From DATEZO01 sp035255485 (GTDB lineage Bacteria; Pseudomonadota; Gammaproteobacteria; Burkholderiales; Burkholderiaceae_D): a DNA stretch of 64,000 bases. Positions 55,126-64,000 of the stretch are shown in pieces (position 1 is the stretch's first letter; the number at the start of each line of letters is the position of its first letter). A program made the position numbers and the translations under genes. The notes beneath the pieces were generated by a model. The model was not told the DNA's origin, did not search any database, and saw only the letters and a list, made by a program, of their open reading frames with translations. Location of the stretch: the NCBI GenBank assembly GCA_035255485.1, contig DATEZO010000094.1:5018-69017 (forward strand). Direction: 5' to 3'.

Positions 55126-56715
55126 TTAGCGGTTTTTGTCCGCGTTATGCGAATTGCGGCGGGTTTTGCGCTGCAAAAGCCAGGCAAGTGCCAGAATCAG
55201 CGCAGTCATTCCCACTATAAGCGAATTTCCAAACAGGATATATGGTGTGGCACCCTGATAGCCCTGTACCGAAGCGGCAAGCGCAGCGTGCTGGAGCGGC
55301 GGCAGTTGTGCGGTGACTTTGCCTTTCGGATTGATGATGGCAGTCATGCCGGTATTGGTTGCGCGCAGCATCGGGCGCCCGGTTTCCAGCGTGCGCATCT
55401 GCGAAATCTGCAGATGTTGCGGCAATGCGAGCGAATCGCCGAACCAGGCAATGTTGGACATGTTGAGCAGGATGCTTGCCTGCGGTGCGCCGGAGAAATA
55501 ACTGGCCGCCAGTTGATTGGCGATTTCTTCGCCAAACAGATCCTCATAGCAGATATTCGGCAATATCCATTGATCCTTCACGGCAAAAGGCATTTGCAAT
55601 GTTGCGCCGCTGGTCTGGTCGCCCAGAGGAATGCGCAGCATGTCGACGAACCAGCGAAACCCGGTTGGAATGAATTCGCCGAACGGCACCAGATGATGCT
55701 TCTCGTAGCGATAGGGTGGCATGCCGGCAGCGGGCTGCTGCGGGAATACCATTACCGCATTCGAATATTGCTGCGGTCCGTCGCTGACCGGAATCCCGAG
55801 GGCAAGATGGCTATGCGACTGGCGTGCGAAGCCGGCCAGCAACTCGAGATAGTCCGGCGGAAGCTGATGCGGCAGCAGCGGGATCGCCGTTTCCGGCGTG
55901 GCGATCAGGTCGGCCGGCGCCTGCCGGATCAAGTCGTAATACAGGCCCAGCGTTGCGCCGAGCTGCTCGCTGTCGAACTTGATTTCCTGCGGCACATTGC
56001 CTTGCAGCAGCCGTACTGAAATCGGCTGGCCATGCGCTTCGGTCCAGTCGATCGATTTCAGTCCATAGCCCGTGCCGAGAATCACCATTGCCAATAGCAA
56101 TCCGCGCCTGTCGTGCGGCAGCAGGGCAAGGCAGCCCGCCAGGATTGCGGCCAGCCAGCCGATTCCATACACGCCGATCAGCGGCGCAAAGCCGGCCAGC
56201 GGACTGCCGGTATGCGCATAGCCGGACACGATCCAGGGGAAACCGGTAAACACCCAGCCGCGCAGCCATTCGGTCAGCGCCCATGCCGCAGGGGCGAGCA
56301 TCAGCAGGGTCATCGCGGGTGCGGCGTGCCAGCGTTGCCGGAGCCATGCCGTGCCGCCCATGGCCAGTGCGGTGAATGCACCCAGGCCGGCGGCGAACAG
56401 CACGACCGCAAGCGCCGCCATCCAGGCCGGCATGCCGCCATATCGATGCATGCTGATGTATAGCCAGTAGACGCCGCATGCCATCCAGCCGAAGCCGTAG
56501 GCCCAGCCCAGCAGGGCACTGCGCCTGATCGTGCAGTCGCGCGCTGTTATCCCGAACATCAGCGCGAGCGTCAATAGCTGCACCGGCCACCATCCGAACG
56601 GGGCAAAGGCAAGCACGCTGCATGCGCCCGCGGATGCAGCCAGCAACAGGGCGATCGAAGAGGACAGGCGGTTATTCACGGAATGGAGTTTGGTTATCGA
56701 TGTTTTATTACCCAT
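55126..56715 (-). CDS. lnt: Apolipoprotein N-acyltransferase Lnt
   Basis: 529 residues. Adds the third acyl chain to outer-membrane lipoproteins. Six to seven N-terminal membrane helices (about 25-215) and a nitrilase domain with the triad Glu (TPETAIPLL), Lys ([10 protein letters not shown]) and Cys ([11 protein letters not shown]), then a final helix. [11 protein letters not shown] at 56715 is the better start; an earlier Met adds nine residues. Next to corC as usual. Confidence 0.96.
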   Translation of the reverse strand: MGNKTSITKLHSVNNRLSSSIALLLAASAGACSVLAFAPFGWWPVQLLTLALMFGITARDCTIRRSALLGWAYGFGWMACGVYWLYISMHRYGGMPAWMAALAVVLFAAGLGAFTALAMGGTAWLRQRWHAAPAMTLLMLAPAAWALTEWLRGWVFTGFPWIVSGYAHTGSPLAGFAPLIGVYGIGWLAAILAGCLALLPHDRRGLLLAMVILGTGYGLKSIDWTEAHGQPISVRLLQGNVPQEIKFDSEQLGATLGLYYDLIRQAPADLIATPETAIPLLPHQLPPDYLELLAGFARQSHSHLALGIPVSDGPQQYSNAVMVFPQQPAAGMPPYRYEKHHLVPFGEFIPTGFRWFVDMLRIPLGDQTSGATLQMPFAVKDQWILPNICYEDLFGEEIANQLAASYFSGAPQASILLNMSNIAWFGDSLALPQHLQISQMRTLETGRPMLRATNTGMTAIINPKGKVTAQLPPLQHAALAASVQGYQGATPYILFGNSLIVGMTALILALAWLLQRKTRRNSHNADKNR

Positions 56716-56870
56716 GATGCGGCGTGCCAAAATCCTGGTCATCCCATCGCAAGCGGGGGTTCATTTTCAGGCGGCCGGAAATGGGGGTTTTCCCCGCAGG
56801 ATACTATCCTGCGAAATGTCACATGGCAGGAACCAGGCTCCTGAGCGCTGTTTGCGAAACATGGTTGCGT

Positions 56871-57758
56871 TCAGGATGCGTTATCGTCTTCTTCCGGCGG
56901 CGGTAATTTTTCCACCAGCAATACATGCGCCTGGCGCGCATCGGCCCGCAGCACTTCGAAGCGCACATGGTCGATATCGAATATGTCACCTTTGCGCGGC
57001 ACGCGGCCGAGATGATTGGCAACCAGGCCGCCGATGGTGTCGACATCGTCATCCGGGAAGCAGGTGCCCAGCGCCTGATTGAATTGCGCGATTTCGGTCA
57101 ACGCCTTGATGCGCCAGCGCATGCCGTGCGCGCCATCCTTGATCCGGAGCACGTTGTCTTCTTCTTCATCGAAATCGTATTCGTCCTCGATGTCGCCGAC
57201 AATCTGTTCCAGCACGTCTTCGATCGTGATCAGGCCTGCCACGCCGCCATATTCGTCAACCACGATTGCCATGTGGTTGTGGTTTGCGCGGAAGTCGCGC
57301 AACAGCACGTTCAGGGGTTTCGATTCAGGAATGAAAATTGCGGGGCGCAGCATGTCGCGCACATCGAACGAGTCCTCCGCGTAATAGCGCAGCAGATCTT
57401 TCGCCAGTAAAATTCCAACCACCTTGTCGCGGTCGCCCTCGATTGCCGGAAAGCGCGAATGGGCGGTTTCCAGCACCATCGGCAGCCAGCCGTCAATTGG
57501 CTTGGACAGGTCGATCATGTCAATTTGCGAGCGCGGAATCATGATGTCGCGGGCCGACAGGTCGGAGACCTGGAACACGCCTTCGATCATTGATAGCGCA
57601 TCGGCGTCAATCAGATTGCGCTCATGCGCGTCGTGCAGGATTTCAAGCAGTTCGGTGCGGTTTTCCGGTTCGGGAGAAATCAGGGCAGTCAGCCGCTCGA
57701 ACAGTGACCGATGGGGTTTGACGTCGATCGATTTGACGTCACTAGGGTGATCTGGCAT
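56871..57758 (-). CDS. corC: CorC/HlyC-family CBS-domain transporter accessory protein
   Basis: 295 residues. Two CBS domains (about 70-195, IMIPRSQIDMIDLSKPIDGW and VVDEYGGVAGLITIEDVLEQIVGDIEDE) and a C-terminal transporter-associated domain (DDDVDTIGGLVANHLGRVPRKGD). Relatives affect magnesium and cobalt resistance. Start MPDHPSDVKS at 57758. Part of the ybeZ-ybeY-corC-lnt group. Confidence 0.94.
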   Translation of the reverse strand: MPDHPSDVKSIDVKPHRSLFERLTALISPEPENRTELLEILHDAHERNLIDADALSMIEGVFQVSDLSARDIMIPRSQIDMIDLSKPIDGWLPMVLETAHSRFPAIEGDRDKVVGILLAKDLLRYYAEDSFDVRDMLRPAIFIPESKPLNVLLRDFRANHNHMAIVVDEYGGVAGLITIEDVLEQIVGDIEDEYDFDEEEDNVLRIKDGAHGMRWRIKALTEIAQFNQALGTCFPDDDVDTIGGLVANHLGRVPRKGDIFDIDHVRFEVLRADARQAHVLLVEKLPPPEEDDNAS

Positions 57759-57838
57759 ATGGCGTGAGCCGTGGGTCCGACAAAGTTTCAATGCGCCTAG
57801 GATACAACAAATGCACGTCGTACCCAAAAATGCAGAGA

Positions 57839-58294
57839 TCAGACGGCATACGGGTCGGGCTGATTCAGCTTCGTCAGGATCTCGATTTCGAGGGCTTCCA
57901 TTTCGTCCGCTTCCTGCGCTTCTTCATGATTGTAGCCTTGCGCATGCAGCACGCCATGTACCACCAGGTGCGCAGCATGCGACCGCACCGATTTGTTCTG
58001 CTCTGCCGCTTCGCGCTGCAATACATCGGTGCAAAGGATGATGTCCGCCATTGTCGTGTCGCTATCCTCATCCTCCGTGTAAGCGAAAGTCAGCACATTG
58101 GTGGCGTAATCCTTGCCGCGATAATCGCGGTTCAGGATGCGACCTTCCTCGGCGTCGACAAAGCGGATCGTGAGTTCCGCCGGAGCGAACAGGGCGGCCT
58201 GCACCCAGCGGCGCAGTGCGGTGCGCGAGACGATGTCTTTCAGGCGGGGGTCGGCGTATTGAACCGACAGGGAAAGTTTATTTTTTTGCGCCAT
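57839..58294 (-). CDS. ybeY: Endoribonuclease YbeY
   Basis: 151 residues. rRNA maturation metallo-RNase. The zinc motif [11 protein letters not shown] (His-x3-His-x5-His) is intact, with [18 protein letters not shown] upstream. The start [10 protein letters not shown] overlaps the 3' end of ybeZ by 17 bases. Confidence 0.96.
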   Translation of the reverse strand: MAQKNKLSLSVQYADPRLKDIVSRTALRRWVQAALFAPAELTIRFVDAEEGRILNRDYRGKDYATNVLTFAYTEDEDSDTTMADIILCTDVLQREAAEQNKSVRSHAAHLVVHGVLHAQGYNHEEAQEADEMEALEIEILTKLNQPDPYAV

Positions 58295-59312
58295 TGTCAG
58301 AATGCAGGGAGGAGTCGGAGGCGGTTGCCGCTTCATACGCATCGACAATCCGCGCCACCAGCGGATGCCGCACCACGTCGGCGCTGGTGAAATGGGTGAA
58401 GGCAATGCCGCGTACGTCCTTCAGGACCCGAATGGCATCGATCAGGCCGCTTTTCTGGTTGCGCTGCAGATCGATTTGCGTGATGTCGCCGGTGATCACG
58501 GCCTTGCTGCCGAAACCGATGCGTGTCAGGAACATCTTCATCTGTTCCGGCGTCGTGTTTTGCGCCTCATCGAGAATCACGAATGCATGGTTCAGCGTGC
58601 GGCCGCGCATGTACGCCAGCGGTGCGATTTCAATTGCCTGCTTCTCGAACATCTTCTGGGTGCGATCAAACCCCAGCAGGTCATACAGCGCGTCGTACAG
58701 CGGGCGTAGATAAGGGTCGACCTTTTGCGCCAGGTCGCCGGGCAAAAAGCCGAGCCGCTCGCCGGCTTCCACCGCTGGGCGCGTCAGTACGATGCGCTGT
58801 ACCGCATCGCGTTCCAGCGCATCGACTGCGCATGCCACTGCCAGATAGGTTTTGCCGGTGCCGGCCGGACCGACTCCGAAGGTGACATCATGCTCCAGCA
58901 CCGACTGGAGGTACTGGTTCTGGTGCGGTGTGCGGCCGCGCAAATCGTGGCGGCGGGTTTTCAGTACCGGACTGTCGACACTTGCGCTGCCGGCTTCCTG
59001 CGCCGATGCGCGATGGTTTGCAGCAGCGGCCGGCGGCGTGCCCGCGCGCTGTTCCACCAGGGCAAGCTGCACGTCTTCAACCGCGATGTTCTTGTCGGCG
59101 ATGGCATAGAAATGCGCCAGGATTTCCACCGCACGCCCAGCATTGGCGCCGCTGACGATAAATTTCTCGCCGCGCCGAAAAATTGTCACATCAAGTGCCG
59201 CGGAAATCTGACGCAGGTTTTCATCCATCGGACCGCACAAGTGGGCGAGCCGCTTGTTATCGAGCGGCTCCGGGATGAAATGCAGCGGCTGGGAAGGGGA
59301 TTTGGTTTTCAA
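58278..59312 (-). CDS. ybeZ: PhoH-like protein YbeZ
   Basis: 344 residues. ATPase with Walker [12 protein letters not shown] and Walker [15 protein letters not shown], a ring-domain N-terminus (KH-like, 1-110), and the family motif [16 protein letters not shown]. It works with YbeY in ribosome quality control or RNA processing. It is next to ybeY. Confidence 0.95.
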   Translation of the reverse strand: MKTKSPSQPLHFIPEPLDNKRLAHLCGPMDENLRQISAALDVTIFRRGEKFIVSGANAGRAVEILAHFYAIADKNIAVEDVQLALVEQRAGTPPAAAANHRASAQEAGSASVDSPVLKTRRHDLRGRTPHQNQYLQSVLEHDVTFGVGPAGTGKTYLAVACAVDALERDAVQRIVLTRPAVEAGERLGFLPGDLAQKVDPYLRPLYDALYDLLGFDRTQKMFEKQAIEIAPLAYMRGRTLNHAFVILDEAQNTTPEQMKMFLTRIGFGSKAVITGDITQIDLQRNQKSGLIDAIRVLKDVRGIAFTHFTSADVVRHPLVARIVDAYEAATASDSSLHSDNGAKK

Positions 59313-59518
59313 TTTGTTTCAATCAGGGAAGATTGCGAAAAGTTCTGATGTGTCATTTCCACCTTTGCAGGGCGGATACTGAAAACGATATGCGTCAAGT
59401 AATCGGCCGATAACCGAATAACCGTAGTAAACGGTAGTCCAGACGTGCTTGCGCTTCCCCAGCTTGCCGAATGGCAGGATATCCGCGCCGTTCATCGCCA
59501 TGGCTGATGTGCGATGAC

Positions 59519-60862
59519 TCAAGAGCCTTTGACCACAATCTCGCCGCGCAATGAGAACGGGTTGCTTTGCGTGACATGGATATCGGCCATCTGCCCTATG
59601 AGTCGCGCCGCATGCGGCCCGCCGTCGAAATTGACAACGCGGTTGTTTTCGGTGCGCCCCTGCAATTCGTCCGGATTTTTCTTTGACGGGCCTTCCACCA
59701 GGATGCGCTGCACCGTGCCAAGCATTTGGTCGCTGTAGCGCCTGGTATTGTCCGTGATCACTGCTTGCAGGCGCTGCAGGCGCTTCAGCTTGGTCTCGTA
59801 AGGCGTGTCGTCCTGCAGGTTGGCGGCCGGCGTGCCAGGGCGTGCGCTGAAGACGAAACTGAAGCTGTTGTCGTAGCCGATATCATCGATCAGCTTCATC
59901 AATGCCTCGAAATCCGCTTCGGTTTCGCCCGGAAACCCGACGATGAAATCCGATGAGATCGCGATATTGGGCCGCACTTCGCGCAGGCGGCGGATCAGGG
60001 ATTTGTATTCGAGCGAGGTATAGCCGCGCTTCATTGCCGCCAGGATACGGTTGGAACCATGCTGCGCCGGCAAATACAGATGATCGACCAGTTTCGGCAC
60101 CTTGGCGTAGGTATCGATCAGACGCTGTGTGAATTCCTTTGGATGGCTGGTGACGTAGCGGATACGCTCGATGCCGTCGAATTCCGCGATGTATTCAATC
60201 AGGAGTGCAAAGTCGGCGATATCGCCATCGGCCATTTGGCCGCGATATGCATTCACATTCTGGCCCAGCAGCGTGATTTCCTTTACGCCCTGATCCGCCA
60301 GGCCGGCGATTTCCGCCAGTACATCCTCAAAGCGGCGCGAGACTTCCTCGCCGCGCGTATAGGGCACCACGCAATAGCTGCAATACTTGCTGCAGCCTTC
60401 CATGATCGATACGAAGGCGGTTGCACCTTCGACTTTGGCCGGCGGCAGGTGATCGAATTTTTCGATTTCCGGAAAGCTGATATCGACTTGCGCCTGGCCG
60501 GTGGCGCGTCGCTGGTTCAGCAGGGCTGGCAGGCGATGCAGTGTCTGCGGGCCGAATACCAGGTCGACGTACGGTGCACGCTTGACGATGGCATCGCCTT
60601 CCTGCGACGCCACGCAACCGCCAACGCCGATGACCAGATCGGGTTTGTCGCACTTTAGTTCGCGTAGCCGGCCAAGATCGGAAAATACCTTTTCCTGCGC
60701 CTTTTCGCGCACCGAACAGGTATTCAGCAGGATCACGTCGGCATCTTCCGGCGTATCCGTCTTGATCATGCCTTCAGCGGCATGCAACACATCCGCCATC
60801 TTGTCCGAGTCGTACTCGTTCATCTGGCAGCCGAAGGTTTTGATGAATACTTTTTTGGGCAT
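59519..60862 (-). CDS. miaB: tRNA-2-methylthio-N6-dimethylallyladenosine synthase MiaB
   Basis: 447 residues. Radical SAM methylthiotransferase. The UPF0004 N-terminal domain has [13 protein letters not shown] and [11 protein letters not shown], the radical SAM cysteines are in [17 protein letters not shown], and a TRAM domain ends the protein. The start [13 protein letters not shown] at 60862 gives the standard length; the long upstream frame overlaps a separate gene. Confidence 0.97.
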   Translation of the reverse strand: MPKKVFIKTFGCQMNEYDSDKMADVLHAAEGMIKTDTPEDADVILLNTCSVREKAQEKVFSDLGRLRELKCDKPDLVIGVGGCVASQEGDAIVKRAPYVDLVFGPQTLHRLPALLNQRRATGQAQVDISFPEIEKFDHLPPAKVEGATAFVSIMEGCSKYCSYCVVPYTRGEEVSRRFEDVLAEIAGLADQGVKEITLLGQNVNAYRGQMADGDIADFALLIEYIAEFDGIERIRYVTSHPKEFTQRLIDTYAKVPKLVDHLYLPAQHGSNRILAAMKRGYTSLEYKSLIRRLREVRPNIAISSDFIVGFPGETEADFEALMKLIDDIGYDNSFSFVFSARPGTPAANLQDDTPYETKLKRLQRLQAVITDNTRRYSDQMLGTVQRILVEGPSKKNPDELQGRTENNRVVNFDGGPHAARLIGQMADIHVTQSNPFSLRGEIVVKGS

Positions 60863-60866
60863 GGAA

Positions 60867-61205
60867 TTATTGCGGTTGGGTACTTTTCTGCGCAGGCAGA
60901 GGCAGGGCGGCTTCCTCGGCATCCAGAATCCAGATACGGTCGATATCGCCTTCCGCCGTTTCCGTATAGTTGACGACCCGCCCATCGCCGCGTAGCGAGG
61001 CCGGCTGTTCCAGCAGGTTGTCTTCATTCCAGATGCGCGCGCCAGCCGACAGTCGCCGCATCTTGCCATCGATGATGATCTCAGGATAAGGCGCCGGCGA
61101 CATCGTTCCGCGCTTGGCGGTTGGCGCAAACGAGCGGTCAAGCGCAATGGCCGGCAGCGCACTCGCTGCTAATGCCGCACATAACAGAACACGTCGAATC
61201 CACAT
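60867..61205 (-). CDS. Exported protein of unknown function (DUF2782-like)
   Basis: 112 residues. Signal peptide [16 protein letters not shown], then a short domain [17 protein letters not shown] and [11 protein letters not shown]. No catalytic motif. Similar small periplasmic proteins accompany miaB in this group of bacteria; function unknown. It ends four bases before the miaB start, so the two are probably co-transcribed. Confidence 0.7.
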   Translation of the reverse strand: MWIRRVLLCAALAASALPAIALDRSFAPTAKRGTMSPAPYPEIIIDGKMRRLSAGARIWNEDNLLEQPASLRGDGRVVNYTETAEGDIDRIWILDAEEAALPLPAQKSTQPQ

Positions 61206-61634
61206 GTCAGATTCCGCTTTGGAAATAAATTGCGTACGCGATACGGACCAGTGCGCTGATACTGAAGCTCGTCCTCCCGGTCGCCGGGAAAAGCGGGTGA
61301 ATCAATGGCGTCTGCGAATTGATGGAAAGGGCGCCCGGGCACTGGCGATGGAGTGCGAGAGTATACCATCAATGGATTGACGAGCGGGCCGGCGAGCGGC
61401 GCGATTCGGTGCTGTCGCATGGAGAATGGCTTGCCATTGACGGTTATCAATTTTTAAAATTAGCGGGAGTATAGAGGTAAAACAATTAAAAATCGCAATG
61501 AACTTAACGGTATTTAAAAATACAGGGGTTAGTATATAAAATGCCGGCTGCCCGGACAAACCCTGCTTTTCCTCGCCCTGGACGTACCAAAGAGTGCATC
61601 GCGATGCGTCCATGCAATGTCATTTCATGTATTG
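61206..61634. other. 430-bp intergenic region
   Basis: Holds copy R3 of the 69-bp element (61467-61535). No gene or RNA recognised otherwise; a frame at 61302-61613 (minus) reads straight through R3 and is rejected. Confidence 0.7.
61467..61535 (+). repeat. 69-bp intergenic element, copy R3
   Basis: Begins GAGTATAG and ends AGTAT. It contains the perfect inverted repeat GTATTTAAAAATAC (columns 44-57). It lies 100 bp beyond the stop of the convergent sugar-binding protein gene and is aligned gap-free with R1 and R2. Confidence 0.85.
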
Positions 61635-62735
61635 CTATTTGCCCCATATTTTTCTGTAGGCATCGCGATAGCCGTTATCCGGGTCGAACATGCTTTTCGA
61701 GCCGCCGTGGAATGCGTGGTTCTGGCTGGTCGCCAGATAGGTAGAAGGCGCATATCCGCTTGGCTTTTGACCGGCAATCGCGCGACCGGCTTCGTCGACC
61801 AGTTGCCAGCCCTGCATGTTCAATGGTTCCGGCACCGTGCCAATCTGTGTCTTGTCGCGGATGCGCTGGAATGCCGCGACCGATCCATCACCGGCGGCAA
61901 TGGTTTGTGGCGGCCTGTTGCTGCCGGCGGCAGGCATGGCTGCCGCGGCTTTGGGCGGATCGAAATACTGGTCGCTGGTGCCAAGGGTATGCGTCCATCG
62001 CACTCCCAGGCGCTTGGCGAGTGCATCAATTACCTGGTAACGATTGCCCACCTCCAAGGGTGGGAATTGTTCCACCGCCAGCAAGGCGCAGGTCTGGCAT
62101 TGCTTGATGGTATCGATAATGGCGCTTGCCTTTGCCGTCGCGTAGGACGAGGCAGCGTCGGAAAATACCACCACGCCGGCCTTGCCCCTGGATTCGACTA
62201 TGCTGAGCAGGGCTGCGATCTGCCCCGCTTCCTTCGGTTCTGTTCCAAGGTTGGTGAACAAGCCGTCCGCAGGGCCGATTTTTGCGGCGGCGTGCCAGCC
62301 GATGACAGGAATTTTCTGCTTGGCGGCGGCGGCCAGTTCCTTGGGCTGTGCGCGAGCGTCGATCCCGGCCAGGATGATGGCGTCGGGCCGCAGCGCGATG
62401 GCCCGGCTGAACGCTTCCGGTCGCCGGCTAGGGAGATTGTAGCAATCGATCATCTGCAAACGCCATCCGATCACCATGGCTGCTTCCTTTACGCCGTTGG
62501 CGATGCCGGTAACGCCGTTATCGCGAAAATCCGATCCGATAAAGACAATCAGCCCCTTTTCCCGCATTGCCGGCGCCGAGACCGGCCCATCCCATTGATT
62601 CCGGAATACCATCGCCTTGGCGACTTTGGCATTTGCCCTGTCGAGAAACAGGGCAGGGTCTTCCTGCGCCGATACCGGGCTGACCAGATGAAAGGTCAGG
62701 ATCAGCGACGCTGCTGCACAATTGAAGATGTTCAT
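61635..62735 (-). CDS. Periplasmic sugar-binding protein, ABC-type, orphan
   Basis: 366 residues. Signal peptide MNIFNCAAASLILTFHL...VSA, then a type I periplasmic binding fold: GLIVFIGSDFRDNGVTGIANG, ALRPDAIILAGIDARAQPKEL, KIPVIGWHAAAKIGP and ATAKASAIIDTIKQC. It looks like a ribose/LuxP-type receptor. No ABC permease or ATPase is within the window; the gene lies after an RpiR regulator on the same strand. The ligand is unknown. Confidence 0.78.
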   Translation of the reverse strand: MNIFNCAAASLILTFHLVSPVSAQEDPALFLDRANAKVAKAMVFRNQWDGPVSAPAMREKGLIVFIGSDFRDNGVTGIANGVKEAAMVIGWRLQMIDCYNLPSRRPEAFSRAIALRPDAIILAGIDARAQPKELAAAAKQKIPVIGWHAAAKIGPADGLFTNLGTEPKEAGQIAALLSIVESRGKAGVVVFSDAASSYATAKASAIIDTIKQCQTCALLAVEQFPPLEVGNRYQVIDALAKRLGVRWTHTLGTSDQYFDPPKAAAAMPAAGSNRPPQTIAAGDGSVAAFQRIRDKTQIGTVPEPLNMQGWQLVDEAGRAIAGQKPSGYAPSTYLATSQNHAFHGGSKSMFDPDNGYRDAYRKIWGK

Positions 62736-62831
62736 TTTTATATTTTTTGAAAGAACTTCAACAAGAAAGCGATGGGTCTGTGCGCGCCGTCCCGATTCAG
62801 GTAACAGCGCGCTCAAGCGCTCGATGGACCG

Positions 62832-63773
62832 TCATTTGCGCACCTTCCTGGGGATGTTGGGAATGTTCCCCTCTCCTTCCGCTGGTTGCCCCGTGTACAA
62901 GTAAGGCAGCAGCTTCTCGGTCAGTTCTGTGGCATTGCGCAGTGAATTTTCCGAGCGATGCAACACGGCGCCGCATAGCGCCTCGATCAGCGCCAGTGCT
63001 GCTGCTTCCGAATTTGCCGACAGGCTGCGGTCGGCTTTTGCATACAGCACCAGATCTGCAAGCGGTACCAGCGGAGAGCTTACCCGGTCGGTGATTGCCA
63101 GTATCTTGGCATGCCGGTCGCGTGCCAGGCTCAACAGTTCGACCGTGAACTTGTTATAGCGAGGGAACGAGATTGCAATCACCAGGTCCTCTGGATTCAA
63201 CTTGAACAGCCGCCTGGCCGCCTGGGTCGGGCCGGCATCGTTGGCGATGGTCTGCACGATCGAACAGCACGGATCGAGGCGGTGCGCCATGATCGAACCG
63301 AGATAGGCGCTGGTGCTGAAGCCGAGGATGAAGATGCGCGGCGCGCGCAGGATCATGTTCACCGCTTTTTCGCAGGCAACGGCGTTCAACTGGCGCAAGG
63401 TTCCCTGGATGTTTTCGATGTCTTCTTCCAGCGATGCGGAAAATATTTCGACGCTGGATGCTTCGCGCTGCAATTCGGTGCGTAGCTTTTCCACCGGCGC
63501 CAGCGTGCTTTCAAACGCTTTCACCAGTTCGGCGCGAAATTGCGGATAGCCATCGAATTCCAATGCGCGTGCAAACCGGTTCGCGGTGGCGACCGACATG
63601 CCGACCGCGCTCGCCAGTTCATCGATTGTCATGGTGGCTGCCCGAAACGGATTGGCCAGCACATAATCCGCTGCCTTGCGGTGAGCGGACGTCAGTGAAG
63701 GGTAGATGCTGGCGATACGTTCGGTGATCGCGGCATTGGACAGCATAAAATCAATTGGTGCGGCTTGTTTCAT
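62832..63773 (-). CDS. RpiR/MurR-family regulator (HTH + SIS)
   Basis: 313 residues. An N-terminal RpiR helix-turn-helix (about 10-85) carries MTIDELASAVGMSVATANRFARALEFDGYPQFR; a SIS sugar-phosphate domain (about 125-270) has ILGFSTSAYLGSIMAHRLD and LVIAISFPRYNKFTVELL. It senses a sugar phosphate and probably controls the binding-protein gene 97 bp downstream. MLSNAAITERI nine residues in is an alternative start. Confidence 0.88.
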   Translation of the reverse strand: MKQAAPIDFMLSNAAITERIASIYPSLTSAHRKAADYVLANPFRAATMTIDELASAVGMSVATANRFARALEFDGYPQFRAELVKAFESTLAPVEKLRTELQREASSVEIFSASLEEDIENIQGTLRQLNAVACEKAVNMILRAPRIFILGFSTSAYLGSIMAHRLDPCCSIVQTIANDAGPTQAARRLFKLNPEDLVIAISFPRYNKFTVELLSLARDRHAKILAITDRVSSPLVPLADLVLYAKADRSLSANSEAAALALIEALCGAVLHRSENSLRNATELTEKLLPYLYTGQPAEGEGNIPNIPRKVRK

Positions 63774-63836
63774 CTGTTATCCATGATAAGTCAGGCAATC
63801 GATGAATGCTGCCGCCATCGTGGCGGCGGCGACCCA

Positions 63837-64000
63837 CTAGCTTGCCGAACGGTTTGCAAGCATTATCCAGTAACGCGCCAGGTCGGCAGTGCCGTCGGTT
63901 CCCTGGACGGACTTCAGGGCCTGGATCGCGTCCGGCTTGCGGTTTGCTTGCAGATAGGCGATTCCCATATGGAGCTTGGCATCGTCCGGGCGCTTGAAGC
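63837..64000 (-). CDS. TPR-repeat protein, C-terminal end (cut by window edge)
   Basis: The last 53 codons of a minus-strand gene enter from the right edge. DAKLHMGIAYLQANRKPDAIQAL fits a tetratricopeptide repeat, followed by VQGTDGTADLARYWIM and ending RSAS. Such proteins mediate protein contacts. Its stop is 64 bp from the RpiR start. Confidence 0.6.
   Translation of the reverse strand, partial: FKRPDDAKLHMGIAYLQANRKPDAIQALKSVQGTDGTADLARYWIMLANRSAS

Noticed and set aside
1..64000. CRISPR array, prophage or insertion sequence
   Set aside because: No regularly spaced repeats, integrase, transposase or phage structural genes were seen on either strand.

Overview
The window comes from a Gram-negative betaproteobacterium, most likely Burkholderiales and probably Oxalobacteraceae-like. 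The evidence is GC-rich DNA, dense coding, an LPS transport and outer-membrane assembly block (lptD-surA-pdxA-rsmA next to amgK-murU), and the gene order miaB-ybeZ-ybeY-corC-lnt-glyQ-glyS-gmhB-plsC. No rRNA, tRNA, CRISPR array, phage or insertion sequence was recognised.

Region by region: (1) 1-6200 is an iron block on the minus strand. It runs hemP-tonB-exbB-exbD into a catecholate-type TonB-dependent receptor cut by the window edge, followed by bacterioferritin, a PepSY membrane protein, an AhpC-type peroxiredoxin and Bfd. Two near-identical Fur boxes lie upstream of hemP and bfd. (2) 6500-12300 is housekeeping: mnmA-nudJ, panD, pntA-pntB. (3) 12350-18200 is an accessory block: alpha/beta hydrolase, ABM-fold protein, ArsR-type and AraC-type regulators, SRPBCC protein, HAD phosphatase, GyrI-like protein and a small outer-membrane barrel. 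(4) 18230-20450 is a two-component system with a tandem response-regulator binding array shared with the divergent barrel gene. (5) 20467-30465 is ubiH-like, pepP, murU and amgK on the minus strand, then lptD, surA, pdxA and rsmA on the plus strand. (6) 30720-47160 is an aryl-polyene/xanthomonadin-type lipid pathway. Its plus-strand operon has a methyltransferase, ACP, membrane protein, aryl-ACP ligase, dehydratase, LpxL-type acyltransferase, LolA-like carrier, MMPL exporter, hydrolase, NodB deacetylase, second methyltransferase, ketosynthase, chain-length factor, second dehydratase and ketoreductase. Convergent to it are a glycosyltransferase, a PlsC-type acyltransferase and a chorismatase that can make the hydroxybenzoate starter. 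(7) 47570-61200 is envelope and translation housekeeping. (8) 61635-64000 holds an orphan sugar-binding protein, an RpiR regulator and the end of a TPR protein.

The polyene genes form one logical pathway: chorismate to hydroxybenzoate (chorismatase), loading on ACP (ligase), elongation and reduction (KS/CLF, KR, two dehydratases), methylation, transfer to a lipid or glycolipid (acyltransferases, glycosyltransferase) and export (MMPL, LolA-like). Most genes in the operon overlap by one to four bases, so it is probably translationally coupled.

The least explained structures are non-coding. A 68-69 bp AT-rich element occurs four times, three copies aligning without gaps, always next to a gene 3' end. 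A 60-bp direct repeat supplies start and stop codons inside the polyene operon. A receptor-like leader is duplicated in front of the PepSY gene.
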